Assembly (NCBI GenBank): GCA_023443515.1
Contig: JAEZUC010000029.1
Coordinates: 68,745-132,744 of the forward strand
Source of the DNA: Bacillota bacterium
GTDB lineage: Bacteria > Bacillota > Clostridia > Acetivibrionales > DSM-1351
Reading direction: 5' to 3'
Length of the DNA: 64,000 bases
Under the pieces are notes generated by a model. The model made no database searches. It worked only from the letters and a program-made list of their open reading frames with translations, and was not told the origin of the DNA. The first letter of the stretch is position 1. Every line of letters begins with the position of its first letter. Of this stretch, positions 1 through 6,986 are shown piece by piece. The translations under genes were made by a program, and so were the position numbers.

Positions 1-206
1 ATTTCATTATTAGTTGTTTTTCCAAATATCTTCAGAAGACCCATTGACAATACTGCTACAAAAATTGTAGGCCAAGGTAATGCACTCATTCTTAAAGCAA
101 CATACATGGAACTTGCAGTTATAACGCAAGAACCCAGAGAGCCGATAATCAAACTTCTAAGTGACAGTTGTTCGACTCCCATAAACTTTTTTTCCCGATT
201 CTTCAA
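1..206 (-). CDS. OPT-family oligopeptide transporter, N-terminal fragment (partial)
   Basis: The minus strand carries an open frame running off the left edge. It begins at a TTG (206-204), 7 bases after a GGAGGAG ribosome-binding site (220-214). The 68 visible residues contain a first membrane segment with SSMYVALRMSALPWPT and FVAVLSMGLLKIFGKT, the typical N-terminus of OPT-family (oligopeptide/metal-chelate) transporters. These are large integral membrane proteins of about 600 residues or more, so only about a tenth of the gene is present. The family call rests on motif recognition. The substrate cannot be inferred from this fragment. The gene is divergent from the NYN-domain gene. Confidence 0.72.
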   Translation of the reverse strand, partial: MKNREKKFMGVEQLSLRSLIIGSLGSCVITASSMYVALRMSALPWPTIFVAVLSMGLLKIFGKTTNNE

Positions 207-651
207 AATAAAACTCCTCCTCATTCAGTAAACATATTACACAAGTTTTATACCATTTATTCATAACCTGAACAGCATCAAAAAACAGAAGTAGCAAAAA
301 ATTGATACTCCATAAAATAATATAAATACTGGTTTACGTAAATTGAAAAAAGATTTAAGTTTGAAACACAGATATGAAAAGAATCATAAATTAACCTCCG
401 TTCTCATTCCCGTAATGGGATATAAGTCGTATAAATAGAATTAATAAAAAAAACATGTCTGGTTTCATAAATGAATACCAGCTGATAAGATATGATATCA
501 TATAAAAAAAACCCGTGCAATCTAAAAAAAGTGAGTAATTAATATTTTTTGGGAAAAATAGAGGCAATAGTCAATTTAATATACAAAACAAGGGCTTAAT
601 GTGCTAGTATTAAGTTAAGTGACTTTATAAACGAAAGGAGTAGAGTGAAAA
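207..651. other. AT-rich divergent intergenic region
   Basis: This 445-base region separates the divergent OPT transporter and NYN-domain genes. No convincing ORF is seen. It holds a perfect 14-base palindrome (490-503, ATATGATATCATAT) and a possible extended -10 (TGCTAGTAT, 603-611) before the NYN gene, without a good -35. Nothing else is supported. Confidence 0.4.
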
Positions 652-1428
652 ATGAGTCCTGATGAAATGAGGCTTGCAGTATTGATAGATGCAGAAAATG
701 TGCCTTATAGCAATGTTAAGGGAATTATGGAGGAAATTGCCAGGCACGGTACACCTACAATAAAAAGGATTTATGCTGACTGGACAAAACCAACCATGTC
801 AGGTTGGAAAAATGTGCTGCTGGAGAATGCAATAACGCCAATACAGCAGTATAGCTATACATCAGGTAAGAATTCTTCTGATTCTGCTATGATTATTGAT
901 GCAATGGATATTTTATACTCAGATCAGGTAGAAGGTTTTTGTATAATATCCAGTGACAGTGACTTTACCAGACTGGTTACCAGACTGCGTGAAGCAGGTA
1001 AAAAGGTTTATGGAATTGGTGAGAGAAAGACTCCCAGTCCTTTTATTGCAGCTTGTGACAAGTTTACATATATTGAAATTATAAGTGCATCCCTTCAAAA
1101 CAGCAGAACCTTTGAAAATGGAGCCAAAAAAGAGGAAATAGCAGAGAAGGAACAAAGAAGCGGCACAATATCTATTGGTAAGGATATAATAAATTTAATA
1201 TCCGTTTCAATAAATGATGTTGAGGACGAAAACGGCTGGGCATTTCTCGGGGATGTAGGCAATCTTATAATCAAAAAGCAGCCTGACTTTGATCCCAGAA
1301 ACTTTGGTTTTTACAAGCTGACACATTTAATAAGAAAGCTGAAAGAATTTGAAATAGAAGAACGCGATACAAACAATTCTAAAATAAAACATATTTATGT
1401 CAGAAACAGAAGCAAGCGTACTGATTAA
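652..1428 (+). CDS. NYN-domain (PIN-like) protein with C-terminal LOTUS/OST-HTH-type domain
   Basis: The 258-residue protein begins with a NYN (LabA/DUF88) domain. Its acidic metal-binding motifs are visible as LIDAENV near residue 12, DSAMIIDAMD near residue 78 and ISSDSDF near residue 99. These are the carboxylates expected for a PIN-like, metal-dependent RNase fold. After a charged linker (about 145-170), residues 175-255 look like an OST-HTH/LOTUS RNA-binding domain (FLGDVGNLI, FGFYKLTHLIRKL). Family members are RNA-processing or RNA-binding proteins, but the target here is unknown. A GAAAGGAG ribosome-binding site precedes the ATG. The gene appears monocistronic, upstream of the SRP promoter. 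Confidence 0.8.
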   Translation: MSPDEMRLAVLIDAENVPYSNVKGIMEEIARHGTPTIKRIYADWTKPTMSGWKNVLLENAITPIQQYSYTSGKNSSDSAMIIDAMDILYSDQVEGFCIISSDSDFTRLVTRLREAGKKVYGIGERKTPSPFIAACDKFTYIEIISASLQNSRTFENGAKKEEIAEKEQRSGTISIGKDIINLISVSINDVEDENGWAFLGDVGNLIIKKQPDFDPRNFGFYKLTHLIRKLKEFEIEERDTNNSKIKHIYVRNRSKRTD

Positions 1429-1455
1429 ATTTGTTTTATGATTTTAAAGGATCTT

Positions 1456-1528
1456 TGTAAAGTAAAAATACTTGACAATATACAATGATTGTTTTAAAAT
1501 AAGCTGTAAAGTAAAAATACTTGACAAT
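1456..1528 (+). repeat. Tandem 24-bp direct repeats spanning the SRP-operon promoter
   Basis: A perfect 24-base sequence occurs at 1456-1479 and again at 1505-1528, a period of 49 bases. Each copy ends in TTGACAAT and contains the inverted repeat AAGTA-AAAA-TACTT just upstream of and touching the -35 hexamer. The first copy has a good -10; the second does not. Confidence 0.9.
1472..1500 (+). promoter_or_regulatory. SigA-type promoter of ylxM-ffh
   Basis: TTGACA (1472-1477), a 17-base spacer and TAAAAT (1495-1500) form a strong vegetative promoter reading into ylxM. Confidence 0.8.
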
Positions 1529-1568
1529 GAAATTTGATTAACCCCACATTCGATTAATGGAGGTTAAT

Positions 1569-1925
1569 ATGAATAAAATTTACGAAACTTCACTGCTGCT
1601 TGATTTTTATGGACAGCTTCTGACAGATCGGCAGTACGAAATACTTGATCTGCATTATAACAATGATTTTACTCTGACTGAGATTGCCGAACAGCTCAAT
1701 ATCAGCAGGCAGGGTGTATATGACAATGAAAAGCGCGGAAGGGCACAACTCATCGAGTATGAGAACAAACTCGGGTTACTGGGTAAGTTTTCACAGCAAA
1801 AACAAAAGGCACAGAAGGTGCTTGAGATGATGGAAAAACTTAAACTGGATGGATTGGACAGCGAAAACGTAGGTATTATTGAAAAAGTAATTACTGAAAT
1901 AGAAGATTTGGCAAATAATATATAG
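1569..1925 (+). CDS. ylxM: YlxM/UPF0122 family HTH protein of the SRP operon
   Basis: This small (118 residues) sigma-70-region-4-like helix-turn-helix protein is nearly always encoded just upstream of ffh in Firmicutes. The HTH is visible at about residues 20-60 (LTDRQYEILDLHY, EIAEQLNISRQGVYDN). It is thought to modulate the signal recognition particle pathway; in streptococci YlxM binds SRP components. The start at 1569 is preferred over the in-frame ATG at 1557, because the GGAGG at 1559-1563 lies 5 bases before 1569, the same layout as khpA and the NifX-like gene here. It is followed 35 bases later by ffh, so the two are probably cotranscribed. Confidence 0.9.
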   Translation: MNKIYETSLLLDFYGQLLTDRQYEILDLHYNNDFTLTEIAEQLNISRQGVYDNEKRGRAQLIEYENKLGLLGKFSQQKQKAQKVLEMMEKLKLDGLDSENVGIIEKVITEIEDLANNI

Positions 1926-1960
1926 TACAGGCTTTTGTTTAGCAGATTGGAGGTTTTTTA

Positions 1961-3307
1961 ATGTCAGTTTTTGAGGGTTTGTCAGGAAAGCTCCAGGAAA
2001 CAATAAAGAAAATTCGCGGACAGGGCAGAGTATCCGAAAAAGATGTAAAGGATATGATGAGAGAAATAAAGCTGGCTCTGCTTGAAGCCGATGTAAATTT
2101 TAAGGTTGTTAAGGAATTTATAAGCAAAGTATCTGAAAGAGCGGTAGGGTCTGATGTATTGGAGAGCCTCACACCGGGACAGCAGGTAGTTAAGATAGTT
2201 CATGAAGAACTGATAGAATTGCTTGGCAGGGAGCAGAGCAAAGTTACATTTGCATCAAAACCTCCCACAATTTTTATGATGGCAGGACTTCAGGGTGCAG
2301 GTAAAACCACTACGGCGGGAAAACTTGCAAACCTCTTGAGAAAACAGGGTAAAAACCCTTTGCTTGTTGCCTGTGACGTGTACCGTCCGGCAGCTATAAA
2401 GCAGCTTCAGGTATTGGGAAATCAGTTGAATATTCCTGTATTTACACTGGAGAACAATCAGAATCCTGTTCAAATAGCAAAGGAAGCTGTTACGTTTGCG
2501 GAAATGAAACAGCATGATCTGGTTATAATTGACACAGCAGGAAGACTTCATATTGACGAAAAGCTCATGGATGAACTGTTGAGTATAAAGGATTCAGTTA
2601 AACCCCATGAAATACTTTTGGTGGTTGATTCAATGACAGGTCAGGATGCAGTAAATGTATCTGAAACCTTTAATGAAAAGCTCGGCATTGACGGAGTAAT
2701 CCTTACGAAGCTTGACGGTGACACAAGAGGCGGTGCTGCCTTATCTGTTAAATCTGTTACAGGTAAGCCAATAAAATTTGCGGCAATGGGTGAAAAACTC
2801 AACGATATTGAGCCGTTTTTCCCTGACAGAATGGCATCCAGAATACTAGGCATGGGAGATGTCCTTAGTCTCATAGAAAAAGCTCAGGAAGCATATGACG
2901 AGAAAAAGGCCATTGAACTGGAAAAGAAAATGCGTACCATGACATTTACACTGGAAGATTTTCTTGACCAAATGCAGCAAATAAAGAAAATGGGGCCTAT
3001 CGGAGATTTACTTGGCATGATGCCGGGTGTGGACTCGAAGGCTTTGAAGGATATAGATATTGATGAAAAGCAGATGGGACGTACTGAGGCTATTATCCAG
3101 TCAATGACAAGAAAAGAAAGACTGGATCCGTCAATTATAAACGGGAGTCGCAGGAAAAGAATTTCCGCGGGAAGCGGTACTACCATACAGGAAGTAAATG
3201 CACTCTTAAAGCAGTTTGAACAGATGAAGAAAATGATGAAGATGATGAGTGACATGGGCAAGAAAGGTAAAAAAGGCGGACTTGGAAAGTTTAAGATGCC
3301 TTTTTGA
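1961..3307 (+). CDS. ffh: Signal recognition particle GTPase Ffh (SRP54)
   Basis: The protein subunit of SRP binds 4.5S/scRNA and signal sequences and docks with FtsY for cotranslational membrane targeting. The 448-residue length is typical. The N domain (1-85) is followed by the G domain with P-loop GLQGAGKTT near residue 107, DTAGR near 190 and TKLDGD near 250. The C-terminal M domain (about 300-448) is methionine-rich (MKKMMKMMSDMGKKG). The start ATG follows GGAGG with normal spacing. It lies in the ylxM-ffh-rpsP order common in clostridia. Confidence 0.98.
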   Translation: MSVFEGLSGKLQETIKKIRGQGRVSEKDVKDMMREIKLALLEADVNFKVVKEFISKVSERAVGSDVLESLTPGQQVVKIVHEELIELLGREQSKVTFASKPPTIFMMAGLQGAGKTTTAGKLANLLRKQGKNPLLVACDVYRPAAIKQLQVLGNQLNIPVFTLENNQNPVQIAKEAVTFAEMKQHDLVIIDTAGRLHIDEKLMDELLSIKDSVKPHEILLVVDSMTGQDAVNVSETFNEKLGIDGVILTKLDGDTRGGAALSVKSVTGKPIKFAAMGEKLNDIEPFFPDRMASRILGMGDVLSLIEKAQEAYDEKKAIELEKKMRTMTFTLEDFLDQMQQIKKMGPIGDLLGMMPGVDSKALKDIDIDEKQMGRTEAIIQSMTRKERLDPSIINGSRRKRISAGSGTTIQEVNALLKQFEQMKKMMKMMSDMGKKGKKGGLGKFKMPF

Positions 3308-3349
3308 TAAATGATTTTGATTATAATCCTTTGAAGGAGGTGAAAATAA

Positions 3350-3595
3350 ATGGCAGTAAAGATTCGTTTAAAGAGAATGGGTGCTAAGAAGAACCCTTTT
3401 TACAGAGTAGTTGTTGCTGATTCAAGATACCCAAGAGACGGTAGATTTATCGAAGAAATCGGTACTTATAATCCTGTTGTAGAACCAGCTCAGATTAAAA
3501 TTGATGCTGAGAAGGCTCAAAAGTGGATAAAGAATGGTGCACAACCAACTGATACAGTTAAGTCACTTCTTAAGAAGCAAGGTATTGTTGAATAA
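3350..3595 (+). CDS. rpsP: 30S ribosomal protein S16
   Basis: The 81-residue protein starts MAVKIRLKRMGAKKNPFYRV, the standard bacterial S16 N-terminus, and contains the conserved YPRDGRFIEEIGTYNP block. S16 binds 16S rRNA early in 30S assembly. A strong AAGGAGGTG ribosome-binding site precedes the ATG. It lies 42 bases after ffh. A stem-loop follows immediately, which may lower read-through into khpA-rimM-trmD and let S16 be made in excess. Confidence 0.98.
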   Translation: MAVKIRLKRMGAKKNPFYRVVVADSRYPRDGRFIEEIGTYNPVVEPAQIKIDAEKAQKWIKNGAQPTDTVKSLLKKQGIVE

Positions 3596-3606
3596 TTATC
3601 TAAAGC

Positions 3607-3665
3607 ATAAAACAAAGGGGCTAAAAGGCCCTTGTGTTTTATTTGGCTGGGTTAGCCTCTTTTAT
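3607..3665 (+). terminator. Stem-loops after rpsP (partial terminator)
   Basis: Arms at 3607-3619 and 3629-3642 pair as ATAAAACA/TGTTTTAT plus AAGGG/CCCTT with one bulge. A second small hairpin (GGCT-gggtt-AGCC, 3645-3657) is followed by TCTTTT. It probably attenuates transcription between rpsP and khpA. Confidence 0.6.
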
Positions 3666-3739
3666 TCTCTTACATATTGAGAATAAAGGAATTCATTTAG
3701 TTACAATTCGAAAGCCACTTTAGGCTCATGGAGGCTAAT

Positions 3740-3973
3740 ATGATGAAAGAATTACTTGAAAGTATTGCAAGGGCCCTTGTGGATTTTCCCGATGAGGTTT
3801 TTGTAAACGAAATTCAAAATGAAAAGTCTATAATTCTTGAACTCAAAGTTTCAAAAGACGATATGGGTAAGGTTATAGGCAAACAAGGCAGAATTGCCAA
3901 AGCAATCAGAACTGTTGTCAAGGCTGCTGCAGTCAAGGATAACAGAAGAGTGGTTGTTGATATCATTCAGTAA
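3740..3973 (+). CDS. khpA: KH-domain RNA-binding protein KhpA
   Basis: This small (77 residues from the chosen start) single-KH-domain protein belongs to the KhpA/YlqC family. The KH signature is visible as VIGKQGRIAKAIRTVV near residues 45-60. KhpA usually pairs with KhpB/Jag as a global RNA chaperone affecting cell division and envelope functions. The ATG at 3740 is chosen because GGAGG (3730-3734) lies 5 bases upstream in the same layout as other genes here; 3743 is also possible, and 3728 overlaps the ribosome-binding site. It sits between rpsP and rimM, as is usual in Firmicutes. Confidence 0.92.
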   Translation: MMKELLESIARALVDFPDEVFVNEIQNEKSIILELKVSKDDMGKVIGKQGRIAKAIRTVVKAAAVKDNRRVVVDIIQ

Positions 3974-3976
3974 GAT

Positions 3977-3997
3977 AAGGGGCATAAGCCCCTTTAC
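3977..3997 (+). terminator. Small hairpin between khpA and rimM
   Basis: AAGGGGC (3977-3983), loop ATAA and GCCCCTT (3988-3994) form a perfect 7-bp stem followed by a short T-rich tail. It may be a weak terminator or a processing site within the cluster. Confidence 0.5.
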
Positions 3998-4041
3998 TTG
4001 CGTTTGGAAAGTTATATTTTCAGTAAAGGCAAGGTGACAAT

Positions 4042-4551
4042 ATGCTGGAATATTTGGTTGTAGGACAATTGGTAAATACCCATGGCGTAAAGGGCGAACT
4101 AAAGGCAACAGCTCAAACTGATGATCCTCAGAGGTTTAAACAACTAAAATGGGTTTATATAGATAAAAATGGCAGCCTTGAAAAGCACAATATTAGCGGT
4201 GTTAAATTTTTCAAGCAGTTCGTTATAATAAAATTTGAGGGCATAGACAGTATAGAAGAGGCTGAGAAGCTAAAGGGTTTTTACATCAAGGTAGATAGGG
4301 CAAATGCTGTAAAGCTCCCTAAGAATTCCTTTTTTATTACTGATATTATTGGCCTTAAGGTTTATGACGAAAATAATCAACTTCTCGGTGAATTAAGGGA
4401 CGTAATACAGACCGGCAGTAATGATGTATATGTTGTAAGAGATTCTGATTCAAAAGAAATTCTCATACCTGCACTAAAGAGTGTTGTGAAGGAAATTTCC
4501 ATAGAAGAAGGAAAAATTTTAGTTATATTACCGAAAGGACTGCTTGATTAA
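4042..4551 (+). CDS. rimM: Ribosome maturation factor RimM
   Basis: The 169-residue 16S processing factor acts in maturation of the 30S head with S19. The N-terminal barrel (VVGQLVNTHGVKGELKA) and the C-terminal PRC-barrel (about 95-169, ITDIIGLKVYDENNQLLGEL) are both recognisable, and length is normal. The stop codon overlaps the trmD start as TAATG, implying translational coupling. The neighbourhood is the classic rpsP-khpA-rimM-trmD cluster. Confidence 0.96.
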   Translation: MLEYLVVGQLVNTHGVKGELKATAQTDDPQRFKQLKWVYIDKNGSLEKHNISGVKFFKQFVIIKFEGIDSIEEAEKLKGFYIKVDRANAVKLPKNSFFITDIIGLKVYDENNQLLGELRDVIQTGSNDVYVVRDSDSKEILIPALKSVVKEISIEEGKILVILPKGLLD

Positions 4552-5240
4552 TGAAATTTGACGTACTAACGCTATTTCCGGAATTATTTGTTAGTGTAAT
4601 GGGAGAAAGCATTATTGGTCGTGCCCAGAAAAACGGCCTTGTTGAAATAAATGCGGTAAATATCAGAGATTATTCAAAAGACAAGCACAGGAAAGTAGAC
4701 GACTATCCTTTTGGCGGGGGCAATGGAATGGTAATGATGTGTCAGCCTGTTATAGATGCTTACAAAGCCGTAACAGAAGGAATAAGGCACAAGCCAAAAG
4801 TAATATACATGAGTCCCCAGGGAAATGTATTGACACAGGAAATGGCAAAGGAGCTGTCAAAGCAGGAACATCTGATTCTTTTGTGCGGACACTACGAAGG
4901 TATAGATGAACGCATAATAGAGGAAATAGTTGACGAAGAAATTTCTATAGGGGATTATGTACTGACAGGCGGTGAGCTGCCGGCTATGGTACTTATTGAT
5001 TGCGTAAGCAGGCTTATCCCCGGAGTATTGTCAACAGAAGGCTCTTTCAGTGACGAGTCACATTTTAACGGACTTCTGGAATATCCTCAGTATACAAGGC
5101 CCGCAGATTATAACGGAAATAAAGTTCCTGATGTATTGTTGTCGGGACATCATGCCAATATAGAGAAATGGCGTATGCAGCAGTCCTTGGACAGAACCAG
5201 GGAAAAAAGACCTGATTTATATGAGAAATTTACAAAATAA
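4551..5240 (+). CDS. trmD: tRNA (guanine-N1)-methyltransferase TrmD
   Basis: TrmD makes m1G37 in tRNAs that read CNN codons, using S-adenosylmethionine bound in its trefoil knot, and so prevents +1 frameshifting. The 229-residue protein shows the family motifs FGGGNGMVM near residue 60, LLCGHYEGIDERI near 112 and SIGDYVLTGGELPAM near 132. The ATG overlaps the last base of rimM. In many Firmicutes rplS follows directly; here rplS is 9.4 kb downstream with the nitrogenase-like operon and rsgA between, an unusual interruption. Confidence 0.97.
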   Translation: MKFDVLTLFPELFVSVMGESIIGRAQKNGLVEINAVNIRDYSKDKHRKVDDYPFGGGNGMVMMCQPVIDAYKAVTEGIRHKPKVIYMSPQGNVLTQEMAKELSKQEHLILLCGHYEGIDERIIEEIVDEEISIGDYVLTGGELPAMVLIDCVSRLIPGVLSTEGSFSDESHFNGLLEYPQYTRPADYNGNKVPDVLLSGHHANIEKWRMQQSLDRTREKRPDLYEKFTK

Positions 5241-5248
5241 TATTAAGT

Positions 5249-5294
5249 AACAAAGCAGGCATTGCTCATAAACTTGAGTAGTGCTTTTTGTTTT
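5249..5294 (+). terminator. Probable terminator after trmD
   Basis: AACAAAGCA (5249-5257) pairs with TGCTTT-TTGTT (5282-5292), with an inner CTC/GAG pairing and a T-rich tail. The stem is imperfect. Confidence 0.5.
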
Positions 5295-5312
5295 AAATTT
5301 TAAATATATCTA

Positions 5313-5341
5313 TTGACAAATAATTCAAGTAGTAATATACT
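5313..5341 (+). promoter_or_regulatory. Promoter of yezD and the nitrogenase-like operon
   Basis: TTGACA (5313-5318), a 17-base spacer and TATACT (5336-5341) make a near-consensus SigA promoter about 80 bases before yezD. Confidence 0.78.
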
Positions 5342-5423
5342 ATCAATAACATATCAAACATATATGAATTATAAATTAACTAGGAATTATTATTTTTAAT
5401 TGAATGAAGAAGGTGGTGCTATT

Positions 5424-5594
5424 ATGAGTCAACATCAGCAAAATATTGAGCAATCGAAAGTACCAATTTCAGAACAAGATATTCAAAAGCTGTATGATAT
5501 GGCCAAATCACTAAGGTATGGCTCAATCACTCTGGTTTTTCAGGATGGAAATCTGATACAGCTGGAGAAAAATGAAAAAGTCAGGGTAAAATAG
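5424..5594 (+). CDS. yezD: YezD/DUF2292 family small protein
   Basis: The 56-residue protein matches the DUF2292/YezD pattern: a short helix (DIQKLYDMAKSL) and a beta section ending in YGSITLVFQDGNLIQLEKNEK. In Bacillus, YezD lies with sulfur-assimilation genes and its biochemical role is not established. The ATG at 5424 follows AGGTGG by 7 bases; the earlier in-frame TTG at 5400 has no ribosome-binding site. It is the first gene behind the operon promoter and is separated from the NifB-like gene by a strong terminator. Its sulfur association supports a sulfur-related role for the operon. Confidence 0.75.
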   Translation: MSQHQQNIEQSKVPISEQDIQKLYDMAKSLRYGSITLVFQDGNLIQLEKNEKVRVK

Positions 5595-5650
5595 TTTTTA
5601 TTACATACTTAATTTTTATGATATAGATTTAGTTGACTAAAAAAATTAGA

Positions 5651-5692
5651 GGCTAAGTTAAAACCATTGTTGGTTTTACTTGGCTTTTTTTT
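5651..5692 (+). terminator. Strong intrinsic terminator between yezD and the NifB-like gene
   Basis: The left arm (5652-5666, GCTAAGTTAAAACCA) pairs with the right arm (5671-5684, TGGTTTTACTTGGC) with a single bulged base. Eight T residues follow. No good promoter lies between this and the NifB-like gene, so it may be a read-through control point. Confidence 0.85.
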
Positions 5693-5722
5693 ATTGTATA
5701 AAACGCAAAGGGGGGCGACACT

Positions 5723-6595
5723 ATAACAAACCTAAAAATTAATCATCTTTTAGGAAAACACCCGTGCTTTAGTGCAAGGGCACATTTTAAATACGGAAGA
5801 ATACATTTGCCTGTTAGTCCTACATGTAACATTCAGTGCAAATTCTGCAAAAGATGCATTAATAAAGTTGAAAACAGACCGGGAGTTGCAGCAAAAGTAC
5901 TTACTCCGAAGGAAGCTGTTAAGATAGTAGCTAAAGCTTTGGAACTTTGCCCTGAAATAAGTGTGGTAGGCATTGCAGGCCCTGGAGAAACACTGGCTAC
6001 AGAAAATGCTCTTGAGACTTTTGAAATGTTGGACTCTGAATACCCTGATTTAATTAAATGCCTTAGCACAAACGGCCTTATGCTAGACAAATACTCCCAG
6101 CGAATCGTTAACGCAGGTATAAAAACAGTGTCGGTAACCGTAAACGCTGTGGAGCCGGAAATTCTACAGTATATCTGTACAGGAGTATATTGGGACGGCG
6201 TCTATTTAAAAGGATATGAGGGAGCTGAAAAGCTGATACAAGAACAAATAAAGGGAATAGAAAAACTGAGTAGCAAAGGTGTAGCTGTAAAGGTAAACAC
6301 TGTGCTGATACCGGATCTCAATTACGAACATATTGAAGAAATTGCACGGGTAGCCTCCAAAGCCGGGGCATCCATTATAAATATAATTCCACTCATTCCC
6401 CAGCATGAAATGAAAAGTTTCAGACCCCCTGATTGCAATGAATTGAACAATGCCAGAGAGTGTGCAGGAAAATATCTGGATGTTTTCAGACATTGCAGGC
6501 AATGCAGAGCAGATGCATGTGGTATTCCGGGGAAAGGCAAGGAACTTGGAAATTTGCTTTATGATTTTCCCATGGAAACCTTTTCACATGGCTAA
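5723..6595 (+). CDS. NifB-like radical SAM protein (apparent ATA start)
   Basis: NifB-family radical SAM enzymes fuse 4Fe-4S units and insert carbide to build the iron-sulfur precursor of nitrogenase-type cofactors. This 290-residue protein has the N-terminal HPCFS motif (Cys15), the radical SAM CNIQCKFC motif (Cys35, 39, 42) and the NifB C-terminal HCRQCRADACG motif (about 257-267). It lacks the fused NifX domain, which the next gene supplies. No ATG, GTG or TTG occurs upstream of HPCFS before an in-frame stop at 5699. The AGGGGGG at 5709-5715 sits 7 bases before an in-frame ATA at 5723. Starting at the TTG at 5807 would remove HPC and the region before the cluster motif. A sequencing error in the start codon is the alternative. 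Confidence 0.85.
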   Translation: MTNLKINHLLGKHPCFSARAHFKYGRIHLPVSPTCNIQCKFCKRCINKVENRPGVAAKVLTPKEAVKIVAKALELCPEISVVGIAGPGETLATENALETFEMLDSEYPDLIKCLSTNGLMLDKYSQRIVNAGIKTVSVTVNAVEPEILQYICTGVYWDGVYLKGYEGAEKLIQEQIKGIEKLSSKGVAVKVNTVLIPDLNYEHIEEIARVASKAGASIINIIPLIPQHEMKSFRPPDCNELNNARECAGKYLDVFRHCRQCRADACGIPGKGKELGNLLYDFPMETFSHG

Positions 6596-6622
6596 TAAGT
6601 AAATAAATAACTGGAGGCTAAT

Positions 6623-6970
6623 ATGGCTTATAAAATAGCAGTAGCCAGCAGTGACGGCAAGGTGGTAAACCAGCATTTCGGCCACTGCAGGCAATTTTTG
6701 ATATTTCAAACAGATGATACCGGGAAGTCGAATTTTATTGAAAAGAGGAGCACAAGCCCTGCATGTAGCAGTGGTGAACATAGTGAAGTATCAATGCAAC
6801 AGGTGGTCACACTACTAGAGGACTGTAAAGCGGTAGCTGCTGCACAAATAGGTCTAGGCGCCGTTCAGGCTCTCATGATGGCAAAAATAAGGGCCTTTTG
6901 TGCTGTAGGTATAATAGAACAGGTTCTTGAAAAAGTAAATGAAACTTTAAATATAAAGACAGAAAACTAA
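6623..6970 (+). CDS. NifX/NafY-type dinitrogenase-cofactor-binding protein
   Basis: This 115-residue protein of the NifX/NifB-C-terminal/VnfX superfamily (Pfam Nitro_FeMo-Co) carries iron-sulfur cofactor precursors between assembly proteins. Motifs visible are IAVASSDGKVVNQHFGHC at the N-terminus and AVAAAQIGLGAVQALM near residue 75. In canonical NifB this domain is often fused to the radical SAM part; here it is separate and immediately downstream (27 bases), so the two genes together equal one full-length NifB. GGAGG lies 5 bases before ATG. It is cotranscribed with the NifH-like gene. Confidence 0.88.
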   Translation: MAYKIAVASSDGKVVNQHFGHCRQFLIFQTDDTGKSNFIEKRSTSPACSSGEHSEVSMQQVVTLLEDCKAVAAAQIGLGAVQALMMAKIRAFCAVGIIEQVLEKVNETLNIKTEN

Positions 6971-6986
6971 TATTGGGAGGCTAAAA

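Noticed and set aside
490..503. 14-base perfect palindrome upstream of the NYN gene as a specific operator
   Set aside because: In DNA this AT-rich, ATATGATATCATAT is likely by chance and has no neighbour evidence; it is mentioned only in the region note.
5807..5809. TTG as the start of the NifB-like gene
   Set aside because: It would remove the conserved HPCFS motif, has no ribosome-binding site, and leaves the strong AGGGGGG at 5709 unused.
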